Below are positions 25,212 to 34,186 of a stretch of 64,000 bases of DNA, piece by piece. The number at the start of each line of letters is the position of its first letter. Position 1 is the first letter of the stretch. The translations under genes and the position numbers were made by a program. The notes below the pieces were generated by a model. The model saw only the letters and a program-made list of their open reading frames with translations, did not search any database and had not been told where the DNA came from. The DNA lies in contig NZ_CP092891.1 of the NCBI RefSeq assembly GCF_026559675.1, forward strand, positions 434,001 to 498,000. The letters run 5' to 3'. This DNA is from Microbacterium oxydans (GTDB lineage Bacteria > Actinomycetota > Actinomycetes > Actinomycetales > Microbacteriaceae).

Positions 25212-25733
25212 ATGACGCGTGTGTGGCTCACCCCGTGGGAGTGGGCATGCTGCGGGGATCCGTTCGAGATCGGCGATCGGGTCGACTTCGGCATCCGGTC
25301 GCGTGATCCGGAGGTCCTGGTCGACGAGCTGGGGGCGGAGCTGACCGGCACCGTCGATGCGCTGGAGTCGCACCACGAAGAGGAGTACGCGGATCGGGTG
25401 CGCGGCAGGGTCGTGGCCGTGCACGAGATCACGCACGAGGTGGTCGAGCGCAGGTTCGAGGACTTCGTCGATCCGTTCGCCCGGGCCCGGCCGTCCGACG
25501 ACCGGCGGCGTCCGGACGGGGTGCCTGCGGGAGCACGGGTCCCGCGACAGGGAGTCCGCATCGAACGGGTACCCGATTCGACCCGACGGGCATCCGTCCG
25601 GGGAGTGCCGCTCCCGGTCGTCGAGGACCACGGACCATCCGTGCCGTCCGACGGTGTCGAGGAGCGGCACCGTCGACGGACCGGATGGCTCGTCGACGTC
25701 GAGGAGACCCCACCCGGCACCGGAATCGCGTGA
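25212..25733 (+). CDS. DUF6578-like actinobacterial protein
   Basis: 173-aa soluble protein. The N-terminus WLTPWEWACCGDPFEIGDRV, with a CC pair and GD turn, resembles the DUF6578 family of actinobacteria as I recall it (function unknown). The second half is rich in Arg/Pro/Val and probably disordered. The ATG is preceded by TAGTCT (25200-25205) at exactly 6 nt, so transcription probably starts at the start codon. It lies between the ceb operon and its regulator; nothing links it functionally to them. Confidence 0.6.
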   Translation: MTRVWLTPWEWACCGDPFEIGDRVDFGIRSRDPEVLVDELGAELTGTVDALESHHEEEYADRVRGRVVAVHEITHEVVERRFEDFVDPFARARPSDDRRRPDGVPAGARVPRQGVRIERVPDSTRRASVRGVPLPVVEDHGPSVPSDGVEERHRRRTGWLVDVEETPPGTGIA

Positions 25734-25839
25734 CAGGTCGCAGGGAAGGCAGGATGCGATCATTTGCGCGACTCGGAGCGAGACGGTCGGTGCTGACCGC
25801 CGCGACCGGTGAGAATAGGGCGATGGAAGAGTGCGAACG

Positions 25840-26838
25840 ATGATGTCGCCCCGAGCGACCATCGAAGAGGTGGCGTCCGCTGCGGGCGTCTCCCGATCGA
25901 CGGTGTCGCGGGTCGTGAACGGATCGACGGCCGTGAGCCCGGAGGCGCTCGCCGCCGTCCGCACCGCGATCGACGAGCTGAACTACGTGCCCAACCGGGC
26001 GGCCCGATCGCTGGCCTCACGGCAGACGCACGCCATCGCCCTCATCATCCCCGAGGACACCACGCGCTTCTTCGGCGATCCGTTCTTCGCGGCCATCGTC
26101 GCCGGCATCACGGGCGCGCTCGGCGGCTCGGACTACCTCCTCAACCTGCTCATCGCCAGCGACGACCCCGGCGACAAGATGACCAGCTTCGTGCGCAACG
26201 GCGGCGTCGACGGCGCGCTGATCGTGTCGCACCACACCAGCGACGCGTTCATCGACCGCATCGCGGATGCCGTGCCCGTCGTCTACGGCGGACGTCCGGT
26301 GCGCCGGCGCGAAGGGGACTACGTGGTCGACGTCGACAACGTCGCGGGAGCGAAGACCGCGACACGTCGGCTGGTCGACATCGGTCGGACGCGCATCGCG
26401 ACGATCTCCGGGCCCCTGACCATGGTCGCCTCGGACGACCGCGTGCAGGGGTTCCGGGCTGCGCTGGCGGATGCCGGCCTCACCCCGTACGCGGAGGAGG
26501 AGGGCGACTACAGCGAGGCGAGCGGAGCGGACGCCGCACGACGGCTCCTCGACGGCGGGCGTCCGGATGCGATCTTCGTGGCCAGCGACCTGATGGCGCG
26601 CGGTGCCCTGACGGCGCTGCGCGCGGCGGGCGTCCGGGTGCCGGAGGACATCGCCCTGGTCGGCTTCGACGACTCCTCCGTGGCCCTGACCACCGACCCG
26701 CCGCTGACCACGATGCGGCAGCCGATGTACGCGCAGGGCGAGGCGATGGCCGGTGTCCTGCTCGCGCGTCTGGCGGGCGAGGACCCTGCGCGCACGACCA
26801 TCCTTCCGACCGAGCTCGTGGTGCGCGCCTCCGCGTGA
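25840..26838 (+). CDS. cebR: LacI family repressor, CebR-like
   Basis: 332-aa LacI/GalR regulator. The HTH is TIEEVASAAGVSRSTVSRVV, the hinge is NRAARSLASRQT, and the effector-binding domain is full length with the terminal LVVRASA. Its position after cebEFG-bglC and the CebR-type operators upstream of cebE make it the likely cellobiose/cellotriose-responsive repressor. Start choice is uncertain: ATG 25840 (GGAAGAG 8 nt upstream), ATG 25843 or GTG 25831. A six-codon ORF (ATG 25823, stop 25841-25843) overlaps the chosen start. No copy of the operator is seen before this gene, so autoregulation is not supported. Confidence 0.88.
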   Translation: MMSPRATIEEVASAAGVSRSTVSRVVNGSTAVSPEALAAVRTAIDELNYVPNRAARSLASRQTHAIALIIPEDTTRFFGDPFFAAIVAGITGALGGSDYLLNLLIASDDPGDKMTSFVRNGGVDGALIVSHHTSDAFIDRIADAVPVVYGGRPVRRREGDYVVDVDNVAGAKTATRRLVDIGRTRIATISGPLTMVASDDRVQGFRAALADAGLTPYAEEEGDYSEASGADAARRLLDGGRPDAIFVASDLMARGALTALRAAGVRVPEDIALVGFDDSSVALTTDPPLTTMRQPMYAQGEAMAGVLLARLAGEDPARTTILPTELVVRASA

Positions 26839-26878
26839 GCGATACCTCCGCGTGAGCGGGGGAGGAACACGGATGCGG

Positions 26879-26903
26879 CCCTGGCGCCCCCTCCGGGCCA
26901 GGG
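26879..26903. terminator. weak hairpin after the CebR-like gene
   Basis: CCCTGGC (26879-26885) pairs with GCCAGGG (26897-26903) around an 11-nt loop in the gap before the convergent membrane-protein gene. A 14-bp word CCTCCGCGTGAGCG, which includes the LacI stop codon, is duplicated at 26828 and 26845. Termination is plausible only. Confidence 0.35.
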
Positions 26904-26972
26904 ACGCACCCGTGCGTCTGGATCGCACGGCGACCGAGTCCGATGGACCCGGGCTGTGCGCGGCTGAGCGGG

Positions 26973-28019
26973 TCAGCCGAAGATCGATGCGAGCAGATCA
27001 CCGCCGAACAGGGAGAATGCGGTGAGCCCCGCCGACAGCAGCAGCACTGCGGCCGTCCCGGCGACGGCGAAGACCGAGATCCCGCGACCGCCGAGGCGCT
27101 GGCCGCGCAGTCCCACGGCCACGCCCGCTCGTCCGGCGAGCTCGCCGGTGGCGTCGTCGCGGTACAGCTCCGTGCGCGCGGCGAAGCGGCGGTGGAACTC
27201 TTCGGCGAGCGTGAGGGCTGCCGCCATGGTGTCCGCACGGTCGAAACGGGTGCCGGACGGCAGGTACACGTAGAGGCGGTCGGAGACGAGTTCGATCTCC
27301 GCCCCGGAGCCGAGGTCGAGCACGCGGGCCATCAGGTCGGGCGTGAAGATGTAGAGCGCGTCCTGCTGATAACCCTCGGGGACGAGGAGTCGGAAGGTTT
27401 TCGCGAAGTCCCCCTCCAGTTCCAGCCGTGCGGCTCCGCGACCGAGGCCGAGCGTGGGGATGATGCTGTGCTTCCGGTTCGCGAGGACGATGTGCGGAAC
27501 GGCCGACGGCAGCGGCAGCTCGATGAAGGCGAAGGGGCGCTGGATGGTGGCGCGCTGCTCCCCGCGCGACACCGAGTGGTGCACGCCGAGCTCGAACGGC
27601 ATCCGCTCGTCGTCGCAGGCGACGACCGCCCGCTCGCGCCCGCGCACGACCCGGGCGAACGCGGCTCCGGGGCGACGGGTCTGCTCGAGCGTGTCGGCGT
27701 ACGCCCATCCGTTCTGCCAGGCGAAGGCCGCGACCTTGACCCGTCTGCTCAACCCGACCGCCCACCAGACGAAACCCACGGCGGCGAGCAGTGTGTATCC
27801 GATCACGAACACCCCGAGGATCGGTGCGACCGTCAGGATGTCGCCGCGTCCGAGGAACCACAGTCCGGCCAGCATCGCCGCCGCGAACAGCAGGACCGCC
27901 ACCAGGACCACGAGGAACCGGCGATGCGGCGGCATCCCGCAGATGCGCTCGTAGGTGAGGATGTCGCGCAGTCCCGCGCTGCGCCGCAGCGGTTCCAGGT
28001 CGACGGTTACAGGCTCCAC
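26973..28019 (-). CDS. uncharacterised membrane protein
   Basis: About 348 aa, unrecognised. It has two adjacent N-terminal transmembrane helices (RRFLVVLVAVLLFAAAMLAG and ILGVFVIGYTLLAAVGFVWW), a soluble middle of about 220 residues with strand-rich pattern, and one C-terminal helix (ISVFAVAGTAAVLLLSAGLT). The reading frame is open further upstream within the preceding gene. The GTG at 28019, overlapping that gene's stop by 13 nt, is the most economical start; ATG 27935 would delete part of the cytoplasmic N-terminus. It is probably co-transcribed with the DUF1266 gene. No function assigned. Confidence 0.7.
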   Translation of the reverse strand: MEPVTVDLEPLRRSAGLRDILTYERICGMPPHRRFLVVLVAVLLFAAAMLAGLWFLGRGDILTVAPILGVFVIGYTLLAAVGFVWWAVGLSRRVKVAAFAWQNGWAYADTLEQTRRPGAAFARVVRGRERAVVACDDERMPFELGVHHSVSRGEQRATIQRPFAFIELPLPSAVPHIVLANRKHSIIPTLGLGRGAARLELEGDFAKTFRLLVPEGYQQDALYIFTPDLMARVLDLGSGAEIELVSDRLYVYLPSGTRFDRADTMAAALTLAEEFHRRFAARTELYRDDATGELAGRAGVAVGLRGQRLGGRGISVFAVAGTAAVLLLSAGLTAFSLFGGDLLASIFG

Positions 28020-28879
28020 GGCAGCGATGCCCACGGGCCGTTGCGCTTCTCGGTCGCCGCGGCCTTGAAGTCGGACCACCCGTCGCCGAACTTCTCGAAG
28101 GACTTCTCGTCGACGTTCCCGTCGGACCAGTGCATGACCCGACCCACGATGTAGCTCAGCCCGAAGTCGGCCCACGAGGTGAAGGCCGGGCGGGCTTCGA
28201 CGTTGATGCGATGGATGATCTCGCGTGCCTCGGCGACGTCGGCGTGTCCGAGCGCGACGCCCCAGGTCGTCATGGCCACGGCCTGCCCGAGCGCATAGCC
28301 GTCGAGTGTGCGCACGAAGAGGCCGGGGGTGACGATGTCCTTGCCGACGCGCTTGCGCACCTCCGACTCGGAGTACTCGATCGAGGTGACGAAGGTGCGC
28401 GCGTCGCGCTTGTCGCCGCCCTCCTGCACGATCGCGGCGAGCCACTCCTTCGCCTTCGGGGCGCGCCCGAGGCGGTCGGCGAGGTCGGCGCGCACGGCGA
28501 GGTAGAGCACCCACACCTCGCGACGACGGCGAACGGTCGTCAGGCGCTCGATGTTGTCGAGCCACTCCTGCCGGGTGTGCACGCCCCACTGGTCGACGAG
28601 CACCTTCTTCTCGCGGTCGCCGAGGATCGAGGCGGTCGGGTCGTTCCAGTGGCCGGAGGGGAGGTTCACGATCTGCAGGAAGCCGAGGGCGATCTCATCG
28701 GCGTCCACGCCGGTCGTGGCGTGCTCCGGAGAGGCTTTGACCTTCGCGGCCGGGAGGATCCAGATCACGAGGAAGAACAGCACCACGGCACCGACGATCG
28801 CCCACGCCCACCACTGGCTGATGAGCCACTCGAGGATCGAGGTGATGCTGTTGAAGTCGACGCTCGCGAAAGAGTGCAT
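28007..28879 (-). CDS. DUF1266 domain protein with N-terminal membrane anchor
   Basis: 290 aa. One N-terminal transmembrane helix (WWAWAIVGAVVLFFLVIWIL, about residues 22-41) is followed by a cytoplasmic domain with DUF1266 hallmarks: WGVHTRQEWLDNIERL, VLYLAVRADLADRLGRA, and the terminal ARPAFTSWADFGLSYIVGR. The family is of unknown function and often appears in stress or polymorphic-system contexts. The ATG at 28879 has CTGGAG upstream; longer in-frame extension runs into the promoter region. It is divergent from a TetR gene and overlaps the following membrane-protein gene. Confidence 0.8.
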   Translation of the reverse strand: MHSFASVDFNSITSILEWLISQWWAWAIVGAVVLFFLVIWILPAAKVKASPEHATTGVDADEIALGFLQIVNLPSGHWNDPTASILGDREKKVLVDQWGVHTRQEWLDNIERLTTVRRRREVWVLYLAVRADLADRLGRAPKAKEWLAAIVQEGGDKRDARTFVTSIEYSESEVRKRVGKDIVTPGLFVRTLDGYALGQAVAMTTWGVALGHADVAEAREIIHRINVEARPAFTSWADFGLSYIVGRVMHWSDGNVDEKSFEKFGDGWSDFKAAATEKRNGPWASLPWSL

Positions 28880-28911
28880 GGGTGCTCCAGGGAGGGGGTG
28901 AATCCGTGTCC

Positions 28912-28926
28912 GTTCATAGATTGAAC
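28912..28926. promoter_or_regulatory. TetR-type operator candidate in DUF1266/TetR divergent region
   Basis: GTTCATAGATTGAAC has perfect 5-bp arms around a 5-nt centre and sits midway between the divergent DUF1266 and TetR starts. It is an A/T-rich island in otherwise GC-rich DNA. It is a plausible binding site for the adjacent TetR protein. Confidence 0.4.
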
Positions 28927-29004
28927 GACTATTCAGTGAGTAATCTATACGGCAGGGGGGCGATTCGAAAAGCACGCGGGGTGAACTCAGGAGGTGGATG
29001 CCGC

Positions 29005-29670
29005 ATGGCTCGCTCCGACGAGCAGAACCGTCTCGCCCGTGAACGCGCGCGAGAGAATCTCCTGCAGGCGGCGATCGCGACCTTCGCCGAGCGCGGGGTC
29101 GCCGGAGCCAGCATCGCCGAGATCACGAAGCGCGCCGGGGTCGCCCAGGGGCTCGTGAACTACCACTTCGGCGGCAAGGACCAGCTCGTCGCCGCCGTCA
29201 TCGATCGCTGGTTCGAGACCGTGCTGGGCTTCGCCCGCGTGGAGGGGACCCCGGACGAGATGCTCGCGGCCGTGATCGACGGGGCCCTCACGGCGACCGC
29301 CTACGCGATCCCGCTGCAGCGGGCCGTGCTGGCCATGCAGCAGCAGCCCGCCACGCATCGACTGTTCGCCGAGTCCGAAGCGCGGCACGAAGCAGGAGCG
29401 ACCGCCGCGGAGGATGCCGTGCGCGACCTGTTCCGCGCGCGGGGCGCCGACGATCCCGCCCTCGAAGAGGTCATGCTCCGCAGCACGCTCGAGGGCGTCT
29501 TCGTGAAGTTCGCCGTGTTCGGCGACACATACCCGCTCGAGGAGGCGCGGCGCTGGATGCACCGCCGCTACGGGCTGCCCGAACCCGCGTCCCCGATCGC
29601 CCCGCCGGCTCCGCTCCGCGAGGGAGAGCCGCGCCCGCGGGCGACGGCCGCGCTGAACCAGGAGCAGTAG
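29005..29670 (+). CDS. TetR/AcrR family transcriptional regulator
   Basis: 221-aa TetR-type repressor with HTH GASIAEITKRAGVAQGLVNYHF near residues 34-55 and a BetI-like C-terminal domain (residues with TLEGVFVKFAVFGDTYPLEE). The ATG at 29005 has a very strong AGGAGGTGGA ribosome site (28989-28998); upstream in-frame codons are not supported. The tail after residue 195 is Pro/Arg-rich and probably disordered. It probably controls the divergent DUF1266/membrane-protein pair. Confidence 0.9.
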   Translation: MARSDEQNRLARERARENLLQAAIATFAERGVAGASIAEITKRAGVAQGLVNYHFGGKDQLVAAVIDRWFETVLGFARVEGTPDEMLAAVIDGALTATAYAIPLQRAVLAMQQQPATHRLFAESEARHEAGATAAEDAVRDLFRARGADDPALEEVMLRSTLEGVFVKFAVFGDTYPLEEARRWMHRRYGLPEPASPIAPPAPLREGEPRPRATAALNQEQ

Positions 29671-29688
29671 TCCCCGGCGTCGGCTCCG

Positions 29689-30327
29689 TCAGGCGTGGCC
29701 CATGCGCGCGAACGCGCCCAGCACGCTGCGCTCGGATGCCGTGAGGTAGTGCTCGAGCTCCTCGGCGGCCGCCTCCGGCCCCCGTTCGAGCAGGGCGGTG
29801 AGCACCGCCCGGTTCCGGCGGACGAAGGGCTCGTGCAGCGATCGCGGCTCGTCGATCTCGAGGAACACCAGCCGCAGCTCGGCCGCGACGTCGCGGTAGG
29901 TGCGGGCGAGGCGTGCGCTGTCGGCGAGAGCGACGATCGCATCGTGGAAGGCCATGTTCGCGCTGCCGATCCGTCGCCAGTCCTCGTGCGGCAGCTGCTC
30001 CTCCGCCTCGGCGAGGGCATCGCGCATCAGCTGCACGGCAGGGTGCTCGGGTTCCGACTGGCGCAGTGCCGCGCACTCGATCACGCGGCGTGCGCGGTAG
30101 ATGTCGATCACGTCGGCGATGTTCGGCGAGGCGACCGAGACTCCGCGGTGCGGGATGTGCTCGACGAGACCCTGCTCGGCGAGCACGCGGAAGGCTTCGC
30201 GGAGGGTGTTGCGCGACACGTCGAACTGCTCGGCGAGTGCCGACTCCGACAGGCGCGACCCGGGCGCGAAGTCGCCGTCGATGATGCGCTGACGGAGCAC
30301 ATCGGCGAGCGGGCCCTGCTGGTTCAT
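29689..30327 (-). CDS. GntR family regulator, FCD (FadR-type) subfamily
   Basis: 212-aa regulator: winged HTH (LSESALAEQFDVSRNTLREAFRVLAEQGL) followed by an all-helical FCD domain with metal-ligand-like pattern (NMAFHDAIVALADSARL). The ATG is preceded at 6 nt by TACGAT (30334-30339, minus strand), another leaderless candidate. It is divergent from the pxp (5-oxoprolinase) operon, whose promoter overlaps a perfect 17-bp palindrome of FCD-type shape, so it very likely regulates that operon. Confidence 0.92.
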   Translation of the reverse strand: MNQQGPLADVLRQRIIDGDFAPGSRLSESALAEQFDVSRNTLREAFRVLAEQGLVEHIPHRGVSVASPNIADVIDIYRARRVIECAALRQSEPEHPAVQLMRDALAEAEEQLPHEDWRRIGSANMAFHDAIVALADSARLARTYRDVAAELRLVFLEIDEPRSLHEPFVRRNRAVLTALLERGPEAAAEELEHYLTASERSVLGAFARMGHA

Positions 30328-30419
30328 GCCTTCATCGTAGGGCGCGGCATGCGTGGATCGTCGGCAGTCGGGCCGCAGGAATCACACGAAGGCAACGTCG
30401 CTGTAGCACGACGGAAACA

Positions 30420-30456
30420 TGATTGTTGAACAATCAAGCGCAATCCGTTCTACACT
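30420..30456 (+). promoter_or_regulatory. pxp operon promoter with GntR/FCD operator
   Basis: TGATTGTTGAACAATCA (30420-30436) is a perfect palindrome (8-bp arms, 1-nt centre) and contains TTGTTGAACAA, which fits the TNGTNNNACNA pattern of FadR/FCD regulators. It overlaps a -35-like TTGAAC (30426-30431); TACACT (30451-30456) is the likely -10, with a 19-bp spacer. The site faces the NRAMP-like/pxp operon. Confidence 0.82.
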
Positions 30457-30499
30457 GGGCGTCTATCGACACCCACCAACGACGATGGGAATCCCCCGC

Positions 30500-31777
30500 A
30501 TGTCAGAGCAGACCACCGCCTCCCTCTCCCCGGAAGACGAAGCCCGCCTCGCGAGCGTCAAGAAGCGCGCCGGGCGCAGTGCCGTCATCGGTGCGATCTT
30601 CCTCATGGCCACCAGCGCCATCGGCCCCGGCTTCATCACCCAGACCGCGACCTTCACCGCGACGATGGGGGCGGCCTTCGCGTTCGCGATCCTCATCTCG
30701 ATCCTCGTCGACATCGCGGTGCAGCTGAACATCTGGCGCATGATCACGTCGTCCGGCAAGCGTGCCGGTGAACTCGCCAACAGCGCCATCCCCTTCTCGG
30801 GGCACCTGATCGCCGTGCTCGTCGTCATCGGCGGCCTGGCCTTCAACATCGGCAACATCGCCGGTGGCGGTCTGGGCCTCAACGCCCTGCTCGGCATCGA
30901 CGCGAAGCTGGGCGGCATCGTCACCGCGGTCCTCGCGATCATCATCTTCCTGGTGAAGAAGGCCGGCCCCGTGATGGACATCGTGCTCGTCGTGCTCGGC
31001 ATCGGCATGATCGTGATGACCGTGGTGGTTGCCGTCATCGCGCAGCCGCCGATCGGCGAAGCCCTGCGGCAGACCTTCGTGCCCGACGAGCTGAACTTCG
31101 CCACCATCACCACGATCGTCGGCGGAACGGTCGGCGGATACATCACCTACTCCGGCGCCCACCGCTACCTCGATTCCGGCCACGTCGGTCCGGAGCACGC
31201 CGGTCCCGTGATGCGCGCGGCCACCAACGGCATCCTCGTCACCGGCGTCATGCGCTACGTGCTGTTCCTCGCGATCCTCGGCGTCGTGGCCTCGGGCGTC
31301 ACGCTCGACCTGTCGGGTCAGGGTGCGAACCCGGCCGGTCAGGCGTTCGGCGCCGTGCTCGGCGACGCCGGACTCCGCATCTTCGGCGCGATCTTCTGGG
31401 CCGCCGCGATCAGCTCGGTCATCGGTGCGGCGTACACCTCGGCCACGTTCCTCTCCACCTTCACCAAGAAGCTCAAGGGCGGATGGCCGCTGCAGCTCGC
31501 GACCGTCGCCTTCATCGTCGTGTCGCTGATCGTGTACCTGTCGATCGGCACGGCTCCGGCCGCGATCCTCGTCTTCGTGGGCGGCTTCAACGGCCTGATC
31601 CTGCCGATCGGCCTCACGGTGTTCATGTACATCGGCTGGTTCCGCCGCGACCTGCTCGGCTCGAAGAAGTACCCGATGTGGCTGCTCGTCGCCGGTACGC
31701 TCGTGACGCTGCTCACCTGGTACATGGGGATCGTCTCGGTCGGTCCCATCTTCGCCTTCCTCGGAATCGGAGCGTGA
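30500..31777 (+). CDS. NRAMP-like (YcsG-type) membrane transporter
   Basis: 425-aa polytopic membrane protein with about 11 helices and the NRAMP family entry motif [19 protein letters not shown]. Homologs (B. subtilis YcsG) occur beside pxpABC genes and are suspected to bring in a substrate or ion for 5-oxoproline metabolism; this is not proven. The canonical metal-binding DPGN of true Mn/Fe transporters is replaced by GPGF, so a metal substrate is doubtful. ATG 30500 is chosen; ATG 30485 is an alternative. First gene of the operon, ending 4 nt before pxpA. Confidence 0.85.
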   Translation: MSEQTTASLSPEDEARLASVKKRAGRSAVIGAIFLMATSAIGPGFITQTATFTATMGAAFAFAILISILVDIAVQLNIWRMITSSGKRAGELANSAIPFSGHLIAVLVVIGGLAFNIGNIAGGGLGLNALLGIDAKLGGIVTAVLAIIIFLVKKAGPVMDIVLVVLGIGMIVMTVVVAVIAQPPIGEALRQTFVPDELNFATITTIVGGTVGGYITYSGAHRYLDSGHVGPEHAGPVMRAATNGILVTGVMRYVLFLAILGVVASGVTLDLSGQGANPAGQAFGAVLGDAGLRIFGAIFWAAAISSVIGAAYTSATFLSTFTKKLKGGWPLQLATVAFIVVSLIVYLSIGTAPAAILVFVGGFNGLILPIGLTVFMYIGWFRRDLLGSKKYPMWLLVAGTLVTLLTWYMGIVSVGPIFAFLGIGA

Positions 31778-31781
31778 TCGC

Positions 31782-32549
31782 ATGACATCGATCGACCTGA
31801 ACTCGGACCTCGGCGAGAACGTCGCCGACCGGATCGTCAGCGACGACGAGAGCATGCTCCGCCTCGTCACCAGTGCGAACGTGTCGTGCGGCTTCCACGC
31901 CGGCAGCCCGGAGGGCATCCGCGAGACCCTCGCGGCCGCCGTCCAGGGCGGTGTCGTGATCGGCGCGCACCCCGGCTACCGCGACTACGAGAACTTCGGA
32001 CGCACGAAGGTCGACATCGACTCGGCCACGCTGCAGGCGCACGTCGAGTACCAGCTCGGTGCGCTGATGGGCCTCGCGTCCGCGGTCGGCGGACGGGTCG
32101 CGTACGTCAAGCCGCACGGGGCGCTGTACAACACGATCGCGCGGGATGAGCGGCAGTCGAAGGACGTGGTGGCGGCGATCCGCGCGATCGACCCGAGCCT
32201 GGTGCTGCTGGGACTGTCCGGCGGTGTCGTGCTCGACGTCGCCGAGCGTGCCGGTCTCACGGTCGCCGCGGAGGCCTTCGCCGACCGGGCGTACCAGCCC
32301 GACGGACAGCTCGTGTCGCGCACCGAGGAGGGGGCCGTGCTGCACGACCCGGCAGCGGTGGCCGAGCGCATGGTGCGCCTCGCCTCCGACGGTGTGATCC
32401 GTGCCATCGACGGCACCGACGTGCCCGTGGTCGCGCAGTCGATCTGCGTCCACGGCGACAGCCCGGGGTCGGTGGCCATGGCCGCGGAGACCAAGCGGAT
32501 GCTGCAGGACGCGGGCATCACGATCGCTCCGTTCGCGGGCTCCCGATGA
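31782..32549 (+). CDS. pxpA: 5-oxoprolinase subunit PxpA (LamB/YcsF family)
   Basis: 255-aa LamB/YcsF protein. Starts with [10 protein letters not shown] and contains [37 protein letters not shown] and the C-terminal [11 protein letters not shown], all characteristic and probably metal/active-site residues. With PxpB and PxpC it forms the ATP-dependent prokaryotic 5-oxoprolinase that opens 5-oxoproline to glutamate (established for B. subtilis). It is followed after 17 nt by the fused pxpBC gene. Confidence 0.94.
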   Translation: MTSIDLNSDLGENVADRIVSDDESMLRLVTSANVSCGFHAGSPEGIRETLAAAVQGGVVIGAHPGYRDYENFGRTKVDIDSATLQAHVEYQLGALMGLASAVGGRVAYVKPHGALYNTIARDERQSKDVVAAIRAIDPSLVLLGLSGGVVLDVAERAGLTVAAEAFADRAYQPDGQLVSRTEEGAVLHDPAAVAERMVRLASDGVIRAIDGTDVPVVAQSICVHGDSPGSVAMAAETKRMLQDAGITIAPFAGSR

Positions 32550-32566
32550 CGGATGCGTGCTGACTG

Positions 32567-34186
32567 ATGCGCATCCTCACGGCATCCGATCGCGCGCTTC
32601 TCGTCGAGGCGGCCGACCTCGACGAAGCCATGCGCCTCAACCTCGCGTGGGAGGGCGTGCCCGGCATCGTCGAGCGCATCCCGGGTGCCCGCACCGTGCT
32701 GGTGCGCTTCGATCCGCTCCGCGTCTCGGCCGTTGATCTCGCCGCCGTGCTGGCCTCGACCGAGATCGACGCCGCACACCTGCCCGGCAGCGGTGAGGTC
32801 ACCGTGCCCGTGCGGTACGACGGCGAAGACCTCGACGGGGCGGCATCCCTGCTCGACGTCTCGGCGGAGGAGCTGGTGAATCGGCACCTCGCCGCGGACT
32901 GGCGGGTCGCGTTCTCCGGGTTCGCCCCGGGCTTCGGGTACGTCGTGAGCAGCGACCCCCTCTTCGATGTGCCGCGCCGCTCATCGCCGCGCACCCGCGT
33001 GCCCGCCGGATCGGTCGCGCTCGCCGGGCAGTTCACCGGGGTGTACCCGCGCGAGAGCCCCGGCGGGTGGCAGCTCATCGGGAGGACGGATGCGGTGATG
33101 TGGGACATCGATCGCGATCCGCCCGCGCTGCTGTCTCCGGGGACCGCGGTGCGGTTCGAGCGCGTGCGCGAGGCGGCTCGGCTCGATGTGGGAGGGGCCG
33201 ATGGGGGAGGCCTCGTCCGAAACAGAGACGATCCGTCGCACGCCCGGCCCGTCGAGGAGCAACCCGCCGCAGCCGGCACGGATGGTCTGGGTTTCGGCAC
33301 GGATGCCGCCGTCGAGGTCGTCCGTCCGTCGCTGCAGCTGCTGGTGCAGGATGCCGGGCGGCCGGGCTACGCGGCGCTCGGGGTCTCCGCGTCCGGAGTG
33401 GCCGACCGTCGGGCGATGCGTGATGCGAACCGCGCGGTCGGCAACGCGGCCACTGCCGCGGTGCTGGAGAGCGTCGGGGGAGCCGTGCTCCGGTTCCGGG
33501 GCGCTGGAGTAGCCGCGGTCACGGGCGCATCCGGCTCGCTCGCCCTGACCGAGGTCGACGGCAGCGTCCGTCCCGTCCCGCACGGCGAGCCCTTCGCGAC
33601 GGTCGACGGCGACGAGCTGACACTGGGCCACCCGGAGCGGGGACTGCGATACGTCGTCGCCGTGCGCGGGGGGCTGGACGCGGTGCCCGCGCTGGGCAGC
33701 CGTGCGGCGGACACCCTCGCCGGACTCGGCCCCGAGAAGCTCGTGGCGGGTGCCGTCCTCCCGATCGGCGGGGTGGCGGTGGGTCCTGTCGAGCCGGATG
33801 CCGTGCCGCGTGAGCTGCCGGCCCCGGGAGATGTCGTCGACCTCGAGATCACCCTCGGTCCGCGTGACGACTGGTTCACGGCGGCCGCGTTCGACACCCT
33901 GACCGCTCAGGAGTGGACGGTCACGCCGCGGTCCGATCGCGTCGGCATCCGTCTGCAGGGCGATGTCCCGCTGGAACGCGCCCTCGGGGGCGAACTGCCG
34001 AGCGAGGGTGCGGTCACCGGGGCGATCCAGGTGCCGCCGGACGGGCAGCCGGTCCTGTTCCTGCCCGACCATCCGCTCACCGGGGGATACCCCATCATCG
34101 GTGCGCTCACGGATCGCAGCCTCGACCTCGCAGGTCAGCTGGCGCCGGGTGTGCGTCTTCGTCTCATCGTCAAGGAGTCCTCATGA
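32567..34186 (+). CDS. fused 5-oxoprolinase subunits PxpB-PxpC (KipI/KipA-like)
   Basis: 539-aa natural fusion. Residues about 1-205 are PxpB/KipI-like (DRALLVEA, HLAADWRVAFSGFAPGFGYV, SVALAGQFTGVYPRESPGGW). A variable linker of about 40 residues follows. Residues about 245-535 are PxpC/KipA-like (VVRPSLQLLVQDAGRPGYAA, SGVADRRAM, VTPRSDRVGIRL, DHPLTGGYP). These domains are homologous to the C-terminal part of urea carboxylase/urea amidolyase. The older kinase-inhibitor names are unlikely to describe function here. The stop overlaps the start of the biotin carboxylase gene (ATGA). Confidence 0.92.
   Translation: MRILTASDRALLVEAADLDEAMRLNLAWEGVPGIVERIPGARTVLVRFDPLRVSAVDLAAVLASTEIDAAHLPGSGEVTVPVRYDGEDLDGAASLLDVSAEELVNRHLAADWRVAFSGFAPGFGYVVSSDPLFDVPRRSSPRTRVPAGSVALAGQFTGVYPRESPGGWQLIGRTDAVMWDIDRDPPALLSPGTAVRFERVREAARLDVGGADGGGLVRNRDDPSHARPVEEQPAAAGTDGLGFGTDAAVEVVRPSLQLLVQDAGRPGYAALGVSASGVADRRAMRDANRAVGNAATAAVLESVGGAVLRFRGAGVAAVTGASGSLALTEVDGSVRPVPHGEPFATVDGDELTLGHPERGLRYVVAVRGGLDAVPALGSRAADTLAGLGPEKLVAGAVLPIGGVAVGPVEPDAVPRELPAPGDVVDLEITLGPRDDWFTAAAFDTLTAQEWTVTPRSDRVGIRLQGDVPLERALGGELPSEGAVTGAIQVPPDGQPVLFLPDHPLTGGYPIIGALTDRSLDLAGQLAPGVRLRLIVKESS

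Noticed and set aside
32567..34186. KipI/KipA annotation as histidine-kinase inhibitor and antagonist
   Set aside because: Context with PxpA and a biotin carboxylase points to 5-oxoproline or related lactam metabolism, now the established role of this family.
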